A stretch of DNA of 64,000 nt from Lachnospiraceae bacterium (lineage in GTDB: Bacteria; Bacillota; Clostridia; Lachnospirales; Lachnospiraceae). Below the pieces are notes generated by a model. The model was not told the DNA's origin, did no database searches, and saw only the letters and a list, made by a program, of their open reading frames with translations. Below are positions 42,141 to 51,156 of this stretch, one piece after another (the stretch's first letter is position 1; each line of letters starts with the position of its first letter). Position numbers and translations under genes: made by a program. The stretch spans positions 1,168,501 to 1,232,500 of the forward strand of contig CP107199.1 in assembly GCA_025758065.1 (NCBI GenBank). Direction: 5' to 3'.

Positions 42141-43851
42141 CGTCCCCCTCCATCCTGACAGGAAGACTTAAAGTGACAGTTGTTCCATCTTCTGTCACCT
42201 CTGCCTTCAGACCATATTCATTTCCATAGTACAATTTTAATATCCTCATAATATTATAAAGCCCCAGGTGCCCGTCCCTTTTCTCTGGTTCCGGGCTGTT
42301 GATCCAGGCCAGTATCTCTGGACTCATTCCACATCCATTATCGGTGATAGAAATATTTAAAACATCCCCTTCACGACCTGCGTAAATACAGATATATCCA
42401 TTTTCACAGCCTTCCAGACCATGTAGGATAGCATTTTCCACTAATGGCTGTAAAATCATTTTCGGAACCAGGCACTCCTCTAACTGATCCGGTATCTCCT
42501 TTTCGCACAAGAAACGTCCGGTAAAACGGATCTCCTGTACTTCTACATAACTGTCAATGGTCTCTAATTCCTCTTTTAAAGGGATAAACAGCTTACTGGA
42601 AATGCTTTTTCGCAATATAACCGCCAGATTTTCCGCCAGCACAGCGATCCGTGGCATCTGGCGTATCCTCGCTTCCCATTTAATAGTATCCAGTGTATTA
42701 TAGAGAAAATGAGGATTTAACTGGGTCTGGTATAATTTTAATTTTGTTTCATTAAGGTCTTTCTGCCTCTGAACCTTATCTTCCAGATATCGCCCCAGAT
42801 CTTCCGTCATCTGGTTAAAGCTGCTGGTCAGGCGGCCCATTTCATCATTTGACTGCGGATGGATGCGGATGGAAAGATCTCCCTTTTTTACTTTTTCCAT
42901 AGCTTCGTCTAATGTCTGTACCGGGCGGGCAATACTTCCTGTAAGTACACCAGATACAGCCAGACATAAAAATAATCCCAGCGCCGACAGGCACAGGCTG
43001 ACGGTCCACATGGTCTGGACAGCCGGCTGGCTCATGGGTGCCTGACGGCATAACAGAAAATAAAAACCATTTTTGCCTTTGTTACTTACCAGATACTGTT
43101 CCCTGTCATGGCCTGCATCAGACATTTTCCTGTTTTCCAATATCTTTTCCATCTTGTCACCTGGGCGAACCTGAATCTTGTCCTGACCTGAACAGTACAC
43201 CATCCGTTTATGAGCATCTAAAAGCAGCAGCATATCACCAGATGACACTTCTGCTCCTAAAAGGTCATCCAGATTTTCCCTGGTAAAATCAAAAACAATA
43301 TACCCCGTCCTGGCGCCGCCCTCTGTATATAACGGTCTTGCCCCCTGAAGCAAAATATCTCTGTCTGTAATAGAAAGATCAGAATCTGTGCGGTAATATA
43401 CAATATCATCTGTCTTTGATGCCTTTCTTAACAGCCCCCAGAATACTGGCAGATCTTTTTCCTTTCCTTCTGTGTCAGTTGTATAAAGCAGATGACCACC
43501 TGCATCATAAATGGAAAACTGAGCATAGCCGGATGTTTCCTGTGTAGCCTGATATAAAGAAAGATACATTTCCCTTTGATGGTCTGCCTCACTTTTTTCG
43601 ATCATAGTCCGGGCCGTTTTTTTATCTGCTGCAATAGTCTGGCAGGCTTCCTCGCATTTTTCAAAAACTGCTTCCAGTCTTGCCTCTGCCTTTATAATCT
43701 GAGTCCGCCCTTCATCTAAATCCTGACGTTCAAGAGCTGCTGTAAACAGCCGGATCATAACCACACTGGAACACAATAAAGGCACCAGCGCTGTCAGCAG
43801 ACAGGCCAGGAAGATCTTTTTATGAAATGAAAGCTTATTTAATATCCTCAT
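42133..43851 (-). CDS. LytS/YesM-type sensor histidine kinase
   Basis: A 572-residue membrane kinase. It has an N-terminal membrane helix, an extracellular cache-like domain (about 40-290), a second helix, and a HAMP domain (RPVQTLDEAMEKVKKGDLSI). A His_kinase domain with the phospho-site in LNPHFLYNTLDTIKWE and a HATPase with NAILHGLEGC, DNGCGM and GHLGLYNI complete it. The ATG at 43851 has a GGAGAAGGCAGGA site inside the longer frame. It lies 19 bases after the binding-protein gene and is coupled to the response regulator. Confidence 0.93.
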   Translation of the reverse strand: MRILNKLSFHKKIFLACLLTALVPLLCSSVVMIRLFTAALERQDLDEGRTQIIKAEARLEAVFEKCEEACQTIAADKKTARTMIEKSEADHQREMYLSLYQATQETSGYAQFSIYDAGGHLLYTTDTEGKEKDLPVFWGLLRKASKTDDIVYYRTDSDLSITDRDILLQGARPLYTEGGARTGYIVFDFTRENLDDLLGAEVSSGDMLLLLDAHKRMVYCSGQDKIQVRPGDKMEKILENRKMSDAGHDREQYLVSNKGKNGFYFLLCRQAPMSQPAVQTMWTVSLCLSALGLFLCLAVSGVLTGSIARPVQTLDEAMEKVKKGDLSIRIHPQSNDEMGRLTSSFNQMTEDLGRYLEDKVQRQKDLNETKLKLYQTQLNPHFLYNTLDTIKWEARIRQMPRIAVLAENLAVILRKSISSKLFIPLKEELETIDSYVEVQEIRFTGRFLCEKEIPDQLEECLVPKMILQPLVENAILHGLEGCENGYICIYAGREGDVLNISITDNGCGMSPEILAWINSPEPEKRDGHLGLYNIMRILKLYYGNEYGLKAEVTEDGTTVTLSLPVRMEGDDV

Positions 43852-43870
43852 CTTTTTCCTGCCTTCTCCA

Positions 43871-44914
43871 TTACTGTTCATGAACTGCATTGCCCTTTTC
43901 TTCCATAATGGTCTTCCAGGTACTTAAAACTTCCTGCTGACTTAAAAGCCTCTGCTTCAGATCCTCAGCAGATGTATCCTTATTGGTAACAGCATCTTTT
44001 GCAGGCTGACGTAAAAGCTGGGTCTGTAAAAGCCATTTTGTATCATCGCAGATAGTATAGTCCACAAATTCTTCTGCAGCATCTATATTGGGAGTTCCTT
44101 TCCGTATAGCAGTTCCCTCTTCAAAAAGGCATCCCCTTTCTTCAGGATAAATATAATCTACATCCTGCGCTGCAGCCAACAGCGCTTTCGCTGCCTCTTC
44201 TGAGGTAACGCCAATGGAATAACGGCCGTCAGAAATGCCCTGTTCCACTTCTTTAAAGGTTTCTGGCATCTGATACTGCATATTTTCTGCTAAAAAATCC
44301 AGAAATTCTTCTTTTTCACTGTTTTTGGCCGCCTCTGTAAGAGCGGCAGCCGCCATATCTGACTTAAGGGGGTCCGGCACTGCCACACGTCCTTTCCACC
44401 GTGGTTCCAGCAAACTATCCCAGCCAGTTGGCAGTTCTCTGTAGGTCACTACATTAGTATTATATAAAATAACAAAGGATACGGTCGAATATCCGGTCCA
44501 GGCATCCTTATATGTCTGCCAGTATTCCTTTCCTTCTTCTAATGCATCCGCACTGATACCAAAAACCACATCCCATTCTGCCTCTTTGTTTTCCAGCCGG
44601 GAAAGCATCTCCTTTGCTGAGCCTGTTTCCACCTTTACATTCCAGCCGGTTCGCTCTTCAAATTCCTTGATCACAGGCCTCCATTCTTCTGGTTCCTGTG
44701 CTGTAAATACAGACAGATCATAGTTTTCTGTTTCTGCCGGTTCCGGCACCGGAGCATCCTTCTGGCTGCAGCCTGTAAGACCTGCACTAATGGATAATGC
44801 AGCCCCAGATAATACAACAGATAAAAAGAACAGGGAACGCCCTTGTTTGCATTCCCTGTTGAAAAATTTATACTTTTTATATGCTGCATTTCTGTCTGCT
44901 TTTCCTGTATCCAT
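43871..44914 (-). CDS. ABC-type periplasmic-fold binding lipoprotein, probable sensor partner of the kinase
   Basis: A 347-residue extracytoplasmic solute-binding protein of the FbpA/AfuA family. A membrane segment ends in lipobox LTGC (about residues 46-49), followed by the two-lobed domain (YDLSVFTAQEPEEW, AEWDVVFGISADAL, WKGRVAVPDP). The family iron-ligand Tyr-Tyr pair is not seen where expected; the site reads IGVTSEEAA. Heading the kinase-regulator pair with no permease attached, it is likely the ligand sensor of a three-component system, as in PgtC-type arrangements. The ribosome site is AGGGG. Confidence 0.8.
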   Translation of the reverse strand: MDTGKADRNAAYKKYKFFNRECKQGRSLFFLSVVLSGAALSISAGLTGCSQKDAPVPEPAETENYDLSVFTAQEPEEWRPVIKEFEERTGWNVKVETGSAKEMLSRLENKEAEWDVVFGISADALEEGKEYWQTYKDAWTGYSTVSFVILYNTNVVTYRELPTGWDSLLEPRWKGRVAVPDPLKSDMAAAALTEAAKNSEKEEFLDFLAENMQYQMPETFKEVEQGISDGRYSIGVTSEEAAKALLAAAQDVDYIYPEERGCLFEEGTAIRKGTPNIDAAEEFVDYTICDDTKWLLQTQLLRQPAKDAVTNKDTSAEDLKQRLLSQQEVLSTWKTIMEEKGNAVHEQ

Positions 44915-45018
44915 ACTATGACGCCCCTTGTTTGACTGGCAACAAATATCTGCTGCGCAGACGCTTGTTTTTCTCTACGCTCATAATATACCAGAAAAAG
45001 CTTTGTATTTCCATATAT

Positions 45019-46458
45019 TTACAGACTCAAAAAGCGTTCAAATACCACACAGGCGCGAACTGCATCTTCCTCTTTTTCCATTTCGCAAAAGATACGCAGC
45101 AGCGGCTCAGTACCTGAAAATCTGGCGCTTACCCAGCCGCCATTTTTAAAGTAGACCTTGCAGCCGTCCTGATAAGAAACACGGGACACCTCAAACGGCA
45201 GTTGTGGCAGTTTCTGTTCTTCTAACAGCATTCTATGGATCCGCGCCTTTTCTTCTGCTGTAAAGCGATAGCTGCGCTCTTCCATATGAGTTTCCCCATA
45301 CTGGTCTTCAATATCCTTTACAATTCCAGAAAGGCTCTTACCTGTAACAGCGATCATTTCTACAAGAAGGCTTGCAGCGTAGATGCCGTCTTTTCCATGG
45401 ATATGTCCTTTTACAGTCAGCCCACCGGAAGATTCACCGCCAATGATCGCACCTGTCTCCTGCATCTTTGCAGAAATATACTTAAAACCTACCGGCACTT
45501 CGTAACATTTCTGGCCAAAGCTTTCTGCTACCTTATCTAACATATGGGTAGTTGCCAGATTGCGCACAGCATCCCCCCGCCATCCTTTATATTTCAGAAG
45601 ATAATAATACAGCATAACTAAAATCTGGTTGGCATGAAGATAATGCCCCTTATCATCAATAACGCCTAACCTGTCTGCATCACCGTCCGTTGCAATGCCA
45701 ATATCACAATAACGGTCCAGCACATAGTTCTGAAGGTTCTTAAGGGTATCTTGTGCCGGTGCCGGCATCTTACCTCCAAAAAGCGTATCATGCTGGGCAT
45801 TAATGGTCTCTACCGTACATCTTGCAACTGCCAGAATGGTGCTTAAAGCCGTCAGGCTGACACCATACATGGGATCAACTGCTACCCTTAAATCTCTCTT
45901 TCTGATCGCATCTACGTTGATCACAGATAAGATATTATCCAGATATTCATTCATTGGATTGATTTCTTCTACAATGCCCTGTTTCACCAGTTCTGTGTAA
46001 CCTGGCGGCGGCATCTGCCCATCTTCTTCATGACATGGTGTATACAGTTTTTCTGCTTCCAAAAGCCATTTTTCAATGTCCTTTGTCTGGATTTCATCTG
46101 CATCCCTTCCTCCATATGTAAACACCTTGATACCATTGTAGATTGCCGGATTATGGCTGGCTGTGACCATCATTCCATAGTCCAGTTCATGTTTCATCAC
46201 ATAAAACATTAACAGAGGTGTTGGTGCGCTGCGGTTTACAAACTGTACATGGATTCCTTCTTTTCCAAGGATCTGACATGCCCAGATCACAGCCTCTTTG
46301 GAAAGGAAACGACGGTCATAACCGATGACCACACTTTTTGTATCTTTATGTTCTGCCTTCATTTTCAGGCACATGGCTAAGGTCAGTTTCTGTATATTTT
46401 CCTTGGTAAACTCTTCTCCGATGATCGCACGCCAGCCGCCAGTTCCAAATTTTACCAT
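45019..46458 (-). CDS. Phosphoglucomutase/phosphomannomutase family protein
   Basis: A 479-residue alpha-D-phosphohexomutase. It has the phosphoserine loop TASHNPAIYNGIK, the metal loop GIATDGDADRLGVID, the sugar loop GGESSGGLT and a C-terminal phosphate site RFSGTEPLLRI. It interconverts 1- and 6-phosphates of a hexose. AGGAGG precedes the ATG. It lies between an FbpABC/AfuABC-type importer and a two-component system, both on the same strand, which suggests that imported hexose phosphate is its substrate. Confidence 0.92.
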   Translation of the reverse strand: MVKFGTGGWRAIIGEEFTKENIQKLTLAMCLKMKAEHKDTKSVVIGYDRRFLSKEAVIWACQILGKEGIHVQFVNRSAPTPLLMFYVMKHELDYGMMVTASHNPAIYNGIKVFTYGGRDADEIQTKDIEKWLLEAEKLYTPCHEEDGQMPPPGYTELVKQGIVEEINPMNEYLDNILSVINVDAIRKRDLRVAVDPMYGVSLTALSTILAVARCTVETINAQHDTLFGGKMPAPAQDTLKNLQNYVLDRYCDIGIATDGDADRLGVIDDKGHYLHANQILVMLYYYLLKYKGWRGDAVRNLATTHMLDKVAESFGQKCYEVPVGFKYISAKMQETGAIIGGESSGGLTVKGHIHGKDGIYAASLLVEMIAVTGKSLSGIVKDIEDQYGETHMEERSYRFTAEEKARIHRMLLEEQKLPQLPFEVSRVSYQDGCKVYFKNGGWVSARFSGTEPLLRIFCEMEKEEDAVRACVVFERFLSL

Positions 46459-46481
46459 TTTTTGTTCCTCCTATGTTGAAG

Positions 46482-46532
46482 AATGTCCTCGCAGAGTCTT
46501 TCCTGCACCTGCCTTTATGGCCGATTTTCTGC
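46482..46532 (-). repeat. Family 1 repeat, single-arm remnant F
   Basis: The right-arm sequence (GAGTCTTTCCTGCACCTGCC, then GGCCGATTTT) is recognisable in the same orientation as copy B. The other arm is lost. It lies in the 108-bp spacer between the permease gene and the mutase gene. Confidence 0.6.
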
Positions 46533-46566
46533 CTGCTTATACCACACTGCTGTGCAGTATATTGGT

Positions 46567-48219
46567 TTAAACAATGGATACCTTACCTTTACTTACCTTC
46601 AGGAAGATAAGCAGGGAAATAACTGTACTGACAGTAAGGATCGATGCCAGCGCTGCCGCTGTACCAAAGCTGTTTCTTACAACCTCTGTATAAATAGCTA
46701 CAGAAATGGTACTTGTCTTGCCGCCGTAAAGCATAACGCTGGAAGACAGCTCATTGATACAGGTGATCCAGCTTAAAATAGCGCCGGATAATACACCAGG
46801 TGCCATTAATCTTGCTGTTACCTTAACAAAGGTCTGCATAGGCGATACCCCAAGGCTGATAGAAGCTTCTTCTACACTTGGATCCATCTGCTGCAAAAAA
46901 GCACTGCCGGAGCGTACTGTATAAGGCAGTTTTCGTACAACAAAGGCGATGATCATGATCACTGCTGTACCTGTAAGGATCACCGGTTCCTTGTTAAACG
47001 CTACGATCAGGCTGATACCAAGAACAGCGCCTGGAATTACAAACGGGAACATGATCAGCAGATCCATTAACTGTCCTGCAAAGCCCTTCTGCCGCACAAC
47101 GATATAGGAGATCAACATACCTATGATGATGATAAATACAATAGCAATGGTTGAAAATACAAATGTATTGCGGATATTGGTCCACAGACGATTAAAAATA
47201 GTAATATAGCTTCCCAGACTGAAGCCCTTCTTAAATCCTGTAAAATCACTCTTAATAAAGCTGCTGACAATGACTACGATCTGAGGAAGGATACCTATAA
47301 ATGTAACCAGCATAACCGGGAATGTTGCCAGGAAACGCTTTACTCCGTGAAGTTCTTCTTCCTTTGGCGGGCGCATGGCAGTCATTACATAATTCTTCTT
47401 TGTAGCAAAATGCTTCTGCACCAGAAGGACTGTAGTAGAACAGAATACCACCACTACAGAAAGGGCACTTGCCAGATGGGCATTTCCGCCGATCTCACTC
47501 ATGTACTCGTTGTATACAAGAACCGGAAGTACCATATAACCTTCACCGATGAGCATTGGAGTACCAAAGTCTGCCAGGCTGGTCATAAATACCATGATCG
47601 CGCCAGCTGCAATAGACGGAAGGACGACCGGCAGTGTAATAGTCCACAGTCTGCGAAGCTTATTGCTTCCCAGGTTCTCTGCTGCCTCTTCCAGGCTGGA
47701 GTCAATACTTCCCATAGCACCGGATGTATACAGATACACATAAGGAAACAACTTAAAGGTAAATACCAGGATAATACCCAGTTTTCCGTAAATGCTTGGA
47801 AGGTGGATACCAAACTGGGAAAACATATTTGTTACCAGTCCAGAACGTCCAAAAAGCATGATCCAGCTATACGCACCGATAAATGGCGGACTCATAAGGC
47901 TCATGATAATAAAAATATGGATGAACTGCTTGCCCCATACATTATACCGTGACATTACATAGGCAATAGGAACGCCTACGATCAGCGTTGTAACCGTTGT
48001 GACCACGGATACAAAAATACTTCTTCCTAAAGCGGAATAATAATATTTCTTTGTAAAAAACCTGATGTAGTTTTCAAAAGTAAAACCGTCTACCTTGGTT
48101 GAGAAAAAACTTCGGGTGATCAGGGTACAGAAGGGATAGATCAGAAATACCAGCATAAATCCCACAACTGCCACTTTCACCCAGAACCAGAAGTCTAACT
48201 TTTTTCCAGAACTTACCAT
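46567..48219 (-). CDS. ABC transporter permease, fused FbpB/AfuB type
   Basis: A 550-residue membrane protein with two permease halves fused, each with about six helices. The first has the coupling loop EEAAENLGSNKLRRLWTITL and the second EEASISLGVSPMQTFVKVT. This fused form is characteristic of FbpB/AfuB-type importers for ferric ions or phosphorylated sugars. AGGAGG precedes the ATG, which overlaps the ATPase stop by seven bases. Confidence 0.92.
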   Translation of the reverse strand: MVSSGKKLDFWFWVKVAVVGFMLVFLIYPFCTLITRSFFSTKVDGFTFENYIRFFTKKYYYSALGRSIFVSVVTTVTTLIVGVPIAYVMSRYNVWGKQFIHIFIIMSLMSPPFIGAYSWIMLFGRSGLVTNMFSQFGIHLPSIYGKLGIILVFTFKLFPYVYLYTSGAMGSIDSSLEEAAENLGSNKLRRLWTITLPVVLPSIAAGAIMVFMTSLADFGTPMLIGEGYMVLPVLVYNEYMSEIGGNAHLASALSVVVVFCSTTVLLVQKHFATKKNYVMTAMRPPKEEELHGVKRFLATFPVMLVTFIGILPQIVVIVSSFIKSDFTGFKKGFSLGSYITIFNRLWTNIRNTFVFSTIAIVFIIIIGMLISYIVVRQKGFAGQLMDLLIMFPFVIPGAVLGISLIVAFNKEPVILTGTAVIMIIAFVVRKLPYTVRSGSAFLQQMDPSVEEASISLGVSPMQTFVKVTARLMAPGVLSGAILSWITCINELSSSVMLYGGKTSTISVAIYTEVVRNSFGTAAALASILTVSTVISLLIFLKVSKGKVSIV

Positions 48220-49292
48220 GATATCACCTCCTGGGTCGCTGCATCGTATACGCCTACGGCGCGGATATCAAAGTTTACCTTTACTTTTTCACCGTCCGGG
48301 CGCAGCTCATGTACATCCTTTGTATACTCATTTAACTGTACAGTCTGTCCATTATCCAACAGGATCTCATATTCAATAAAATCTCCCAGGAATGTGGAAA
48401 TGGTAATAGTTCCCGGCAGTCCCTCTTTATCATCAAAAAACAGCTGCTCCGGTCTTGCGGAAATGATGCCTTTACCATTAAATGGCTTTTTTAAAGTACA
48501 GATAATAGAGCATTCTCCCTTAATATCCAGAACTGCCTTACCTGGATCATCCCCTTTAACATCACACTCTACGAAATTGGAAACGCCGATAAATCCGGCT
48601 ACAAAAGTATTTTCCGGCTTTTTATAGATTTCCTCCGGAGTTCCCACCTGCATAATATTTCCTTCCTTCATAACAGCGATCCGGTCGGAAATTGCCAGTG
48701 CCTCTTCCTGGTCATGGGTTACATAGATGGTAGTGATCCCCAGACGGCGCTGCAGTTTCTTAATAACGGTTCTCATCTGTACCCGCAGCTTTGCATCCAG
48801 ATTTGACAGCGGTTCATCCATTAACAGAACTCCCGGTTCAATAACAAAAGCTCTTGCCAGGGCTACCCGCTGCTGCTGTCCGCCTGAAAGCTCATTTGGC
48901 TTTCTGTCCTTTAATTTGCCGATCTGTACCAGTTCCAGAGCTTCTTCCACTTTTCCGGGAATCTGATCTTTAGGACACTTCTTCGCTTTCAAGCCATATG
49001 CTACATTTTCAGCCACTGTCAGATGTGGGAAGATAGCATAGTTCTGGAAAACCATACCAATATCTCTCTTATGAGCCTCTAGATTATTGATCACCCGGTC
49101 ATCAAAACAGATCTCACCTCCGTCTACTGTATTAAATCCTGCGATCATACGCAGAAGAGTGGTTTTTCCGCATCCGGACGGCCCTAAAAGGGTAAAAAAC
49201 TCTCCCTGCTTAATATCAAGGCTTACCCCGTTTAATGCTGTAAAATCACCGTATTTTTTCACGGCATTTTTAATGATCACTGCATGGCTCAT
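48213..49292 (-). CDS. ABC transporter ATP-binding protein, FbpC/AfuC type
   Basis: A 359-residue ATPase: Walker A LLGPSGCGKTTLLRMIAG, signature LSGGQQQRVALARA, Walker B VLLMDEPLSNLDAKLR and switch His in YVTHDQEEAL. The C-terminal third is a regulatory TOBE-type domain. A longer frame to 49367 is rejected because AAGGAGG serves the ATG at 49292. It energises the downstream permease and is coupled to it by overlap. Confidence 0.94.
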   Translation of the reverse strand: MSHAVIIKNAVKKYGDFTALNGVSLDIKQGEFFTLLGPSGCGKTTLLRMIAGFNTVDGGEICFDDRVINNLEAHKRDIGMVFQNYAIFPHLTVAENVAYGLKAKKCPKDQIPGKVEEALELVQIGKLKDRKPNELSGGQQQRVALARAFVIEPGVLLMDEPLSNLDAKLRVQMRTVIKKLQRRLGITTIYVTHDQEEALAISDRIAVMKEGNIMQVGTPEEIYKKPENTFVAGFIGVSNFVECDVKGDDPGKAVLDIKGECSIICTLKKPFNGKGIISARPEQLFFDDKEGLPGTITISTFLGDFIEYEILLDNGQTVQLNEYTKDVHELRPDGEKVKVNFDIRAVGVYDAATQEVISW

Positions 49293-49388
49293 ATCTGGTC
49301 CTCCTTTTTGATCTGGAATCTTTCTACTATGCACTTCCCAACTGCTTTTTCTGAAAGACACTCCCACTTTTCCATTGCCTATATATGT

Positions 49389-49425
49389 GAAAGACTGCCC
49401 GCCCGCCAGGGCCAGGCAGTCTTTC
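49389..49425 (-). other. Intercistronic stem-loop between binding protein and ATPase genes
   Basis: GAAAGACTGCC pairs perfectly with GGCAGTCTTTC around a GC-rich 15-base loop. On the minus strand there is no T-run after it, so it is more likely a 3' stabiliser of the abundant binding-protein mRNA, or a partial attenuator, than a full terminator. Confidence 0.65.
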
Positions 49426-49471
49426 TATTATTTATTTACATATCACTACTTACTTTTCATTTTCTTAAAAA

Positions 49472-50599
49472 TCAATTCACCATAATATCATTAAAGTGTT
49501 CAATAATGGACTCTTTTTCATTTGCAGCCCAGTCAAAATCATAATCAACCAATACCAGGTCGCTGAGCTTTGCCAGCCCCTCTGCAACGTCCATATCACT
49601 TCTTACAGGACGACGGCCCCAGTTTTCACTCTGCTCTGTCTGGCACTCTTTGGAAGTTACAAAGTCAATGAACAATTTTGCGTTCTCTTCGTTCGGGCAT
49701 CCCTTAACAAGAGCTACACCATCAGGAACTGCACTGGTTCCATCCTTTGGATATACAAATCCAACTGAAGGATCATCCTTGTACTGAACAGCTGCTTTTT
49801 CAAGAGTAAGCCCTACATAGAACTCACCATCAGCTACCATCTTATGGCACTTACCTGAAGAATCAACGATCTTTCCATCCAGGTTGTCATACAGTTTCTT
49901 GATGAAATCCCATCCATCTTCCTTACCGCCATGTCCCAGGATCATAGTACATAACTGGGTATATGCAGAACCGGATTTAGATGGCAGGCAGTATGCAATT
50001 TTTCCCTTCCACTCAGGCTTTGTCAGATCTTCCCAGGACTCAGGAATGGTCATTCCGTCTTTTTCGATCAGATCTTTATTGTAAAACAGTACCATTGGCA
50101 GTGGGCTTTCACCAATCCACTTGTCATCTGGATCCTTATACTCTTCTGCGATCACATCATCATTTGCGCACACATATGGTGCAAAATAATCCTTAAATGC
50201 AGCCAGTGAGTCAGCACCTCCGCCCCAGAGTACATCAGCAATCGGATTAGCAGACTCAGCTGCAATACGGTTGCAAAGCTCTCCAGTTCCGGCTGCTACT
50301 ACTTCTACCTTAACATTTGGATACTTCTCCATAAACAGGTTCACACCTGCATTTAACGGGTCTGCATCATGAGGAGAATACACAACTACTGTACCGGTGT
50401 AATCTTCCGGAGCTTTCTCTGCTGTTGCTTCAGACTCTTTTGCTTCTTCCTTAGACTCTTCCTTAGCCTCTGCTGCTGTTGTTTCCTCTGCCTTGGTCTC
50501 TGCCGGTGCTGCAGTAGTAGCGGTATTTCCGCCTCCACACGCTGTCATACTCAGTACCATCATGGCTGCCAGTGACGCTGCTACAAATCTTTTCTTCAT
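49472..50599 (-). CDS. ABC transporter substrate-binding lipoprotein, FbpA/AfuA type
   Basis: A 375-residue lipoprotein with lipobox LSMTAC (about 15-20) and a Glu/Ala/Thr-rich linker (about 25-65). The binding domain follows: TVVVYSPHDADPLNAGVNLF, PIADVLWGGGADSL, KPEWKGKIAYCLPS. The Tyr-Tyr pair that binds Fe3+ in FbpA is absent (FYVGLTLEKAA occupies the region), so phosphorylated sugar or another anion is a better guess than iron. The ATG at 50599 follows GGAGAGG. It is the first gene of the binding protein-ATPase-permease operon. Confidence 0.85.
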   Translation of the reverse strand: MKKRFVAASLAAMMVLSMTACGGGNTATTAAPAETKAEETTAAEAKEESKEEAKESEATAEKAPEDYTGTVVVYSPHDADPLNAGVNLFMEKYPNVKVEVVAAGTGELCNRIAAESANPIADVLWGGGADSLAAFKDYFAPYVCANDDVIAEEYKDPDDKWIGESPLPMVLFYNKDLIEKDGMTIPESWEDLTKPEWKGKIAYCLPSKSGSAYTQLCTMILGHGGKEDGWDFIKKLYDNLDGKIVDSSGKCHKMVADGEFYVGLTLEKAAVQYKDDPSVGFVYPKDGTSAVPDGVALVKGCPNEENAKLFIDFVTSKECQTEQSENWGRRPVRSDMDVAEGLAKLSDLVLVDYDFDWAANEKESIIEHFNDIMVN

Positions 50600-50618
50600 A
50601 TACACCTCTCCTTTTCTA

Positions 50619-50682
50619 TGTACCTTTCCGGTACATTTCTTCCGGTCTCACCGGAAATTAAATTTTGCAGTTTAAAAACTGC
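50619..50682 (-). promoter_or_regulatory. Three consecutive hairpins in the ABC importer leader
   Basis: TGTACC/GGTACA (50619-50635), TTCCGG/CCGGAA (50640-50656) and GCAGTTT/AAACTGC (50667-50682) stand back to back just upstream of the ribosome site. They may protect the transcript or control translation. The remaining 260 bases up to the family 1 copy at 50943 are very AT-rich. They contain TATATAAT-like runs that may hold the promoter, but no clear -35/-10 pair. Confidence 0.5.
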
Positions 50683-50942
50683 TTCTCACGTTCTTTGAAG
50701 TTTTTGTTACATCTCTCATATACTGTAACTTTTTACTTCTGATGATGATATTATATATTTTTATTATGCATTTTTCCATTTGTTATTCTAACTTTTGTTG
50801 TGTTATTCTGAACTTTTGCATAATTTTTATATTATTTCAAAATATTATATATGCACATTATACATATATCGACAAAAAAGACCGCCATGATAAATGCAGT
50901 CGGTTTATTGCATTTATTCACAGCAGTCCTCTTTTCATTTAT

Positions 50943-51105
50943 ATGTACTCTCGGAGTCTTTCATGCACTTGCCTTTGCGGCCGATTTTTCGCCAGTCGCA
51001 CCCGAATTTTATCAACGTACGCACCGCGTACGCCTCAAAAATTTGGGCACAACTGACAAAAAATCTTCTCGCAAAATCAAGTACAAAAAGATTCCGAGAG
51101 TACAT
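50943..51105 (-). repeat. Family 1 palindromic repeat, full copy B
   Basis: 163 bp, inverted relative to copy A, with the same ends (ATGTACTCTCGG on both sides as an inverted pair) and the same arm sequences. The arms differ by only a few bases from copy A, while the centre (CGTACGCACCGCGTACG) is different and itself palindromic. It lies in the 557-bp gap between the ABC importer operon and the fused dehydrogenase gene. Confidence 0.88.
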
Positions 51106-51156
51106 TTATTTATGATAATGTCACCGCAAGATGATATATCCTTTTACCATGATTTT

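Noticed and set aside
46567..50599. Confident annotation as a ferric iron importer
   Set aside because: The fold fits, but the iron-ligand tyrosine pair is not visible and the neighbours concern sugar phosphates; only the family is stated.
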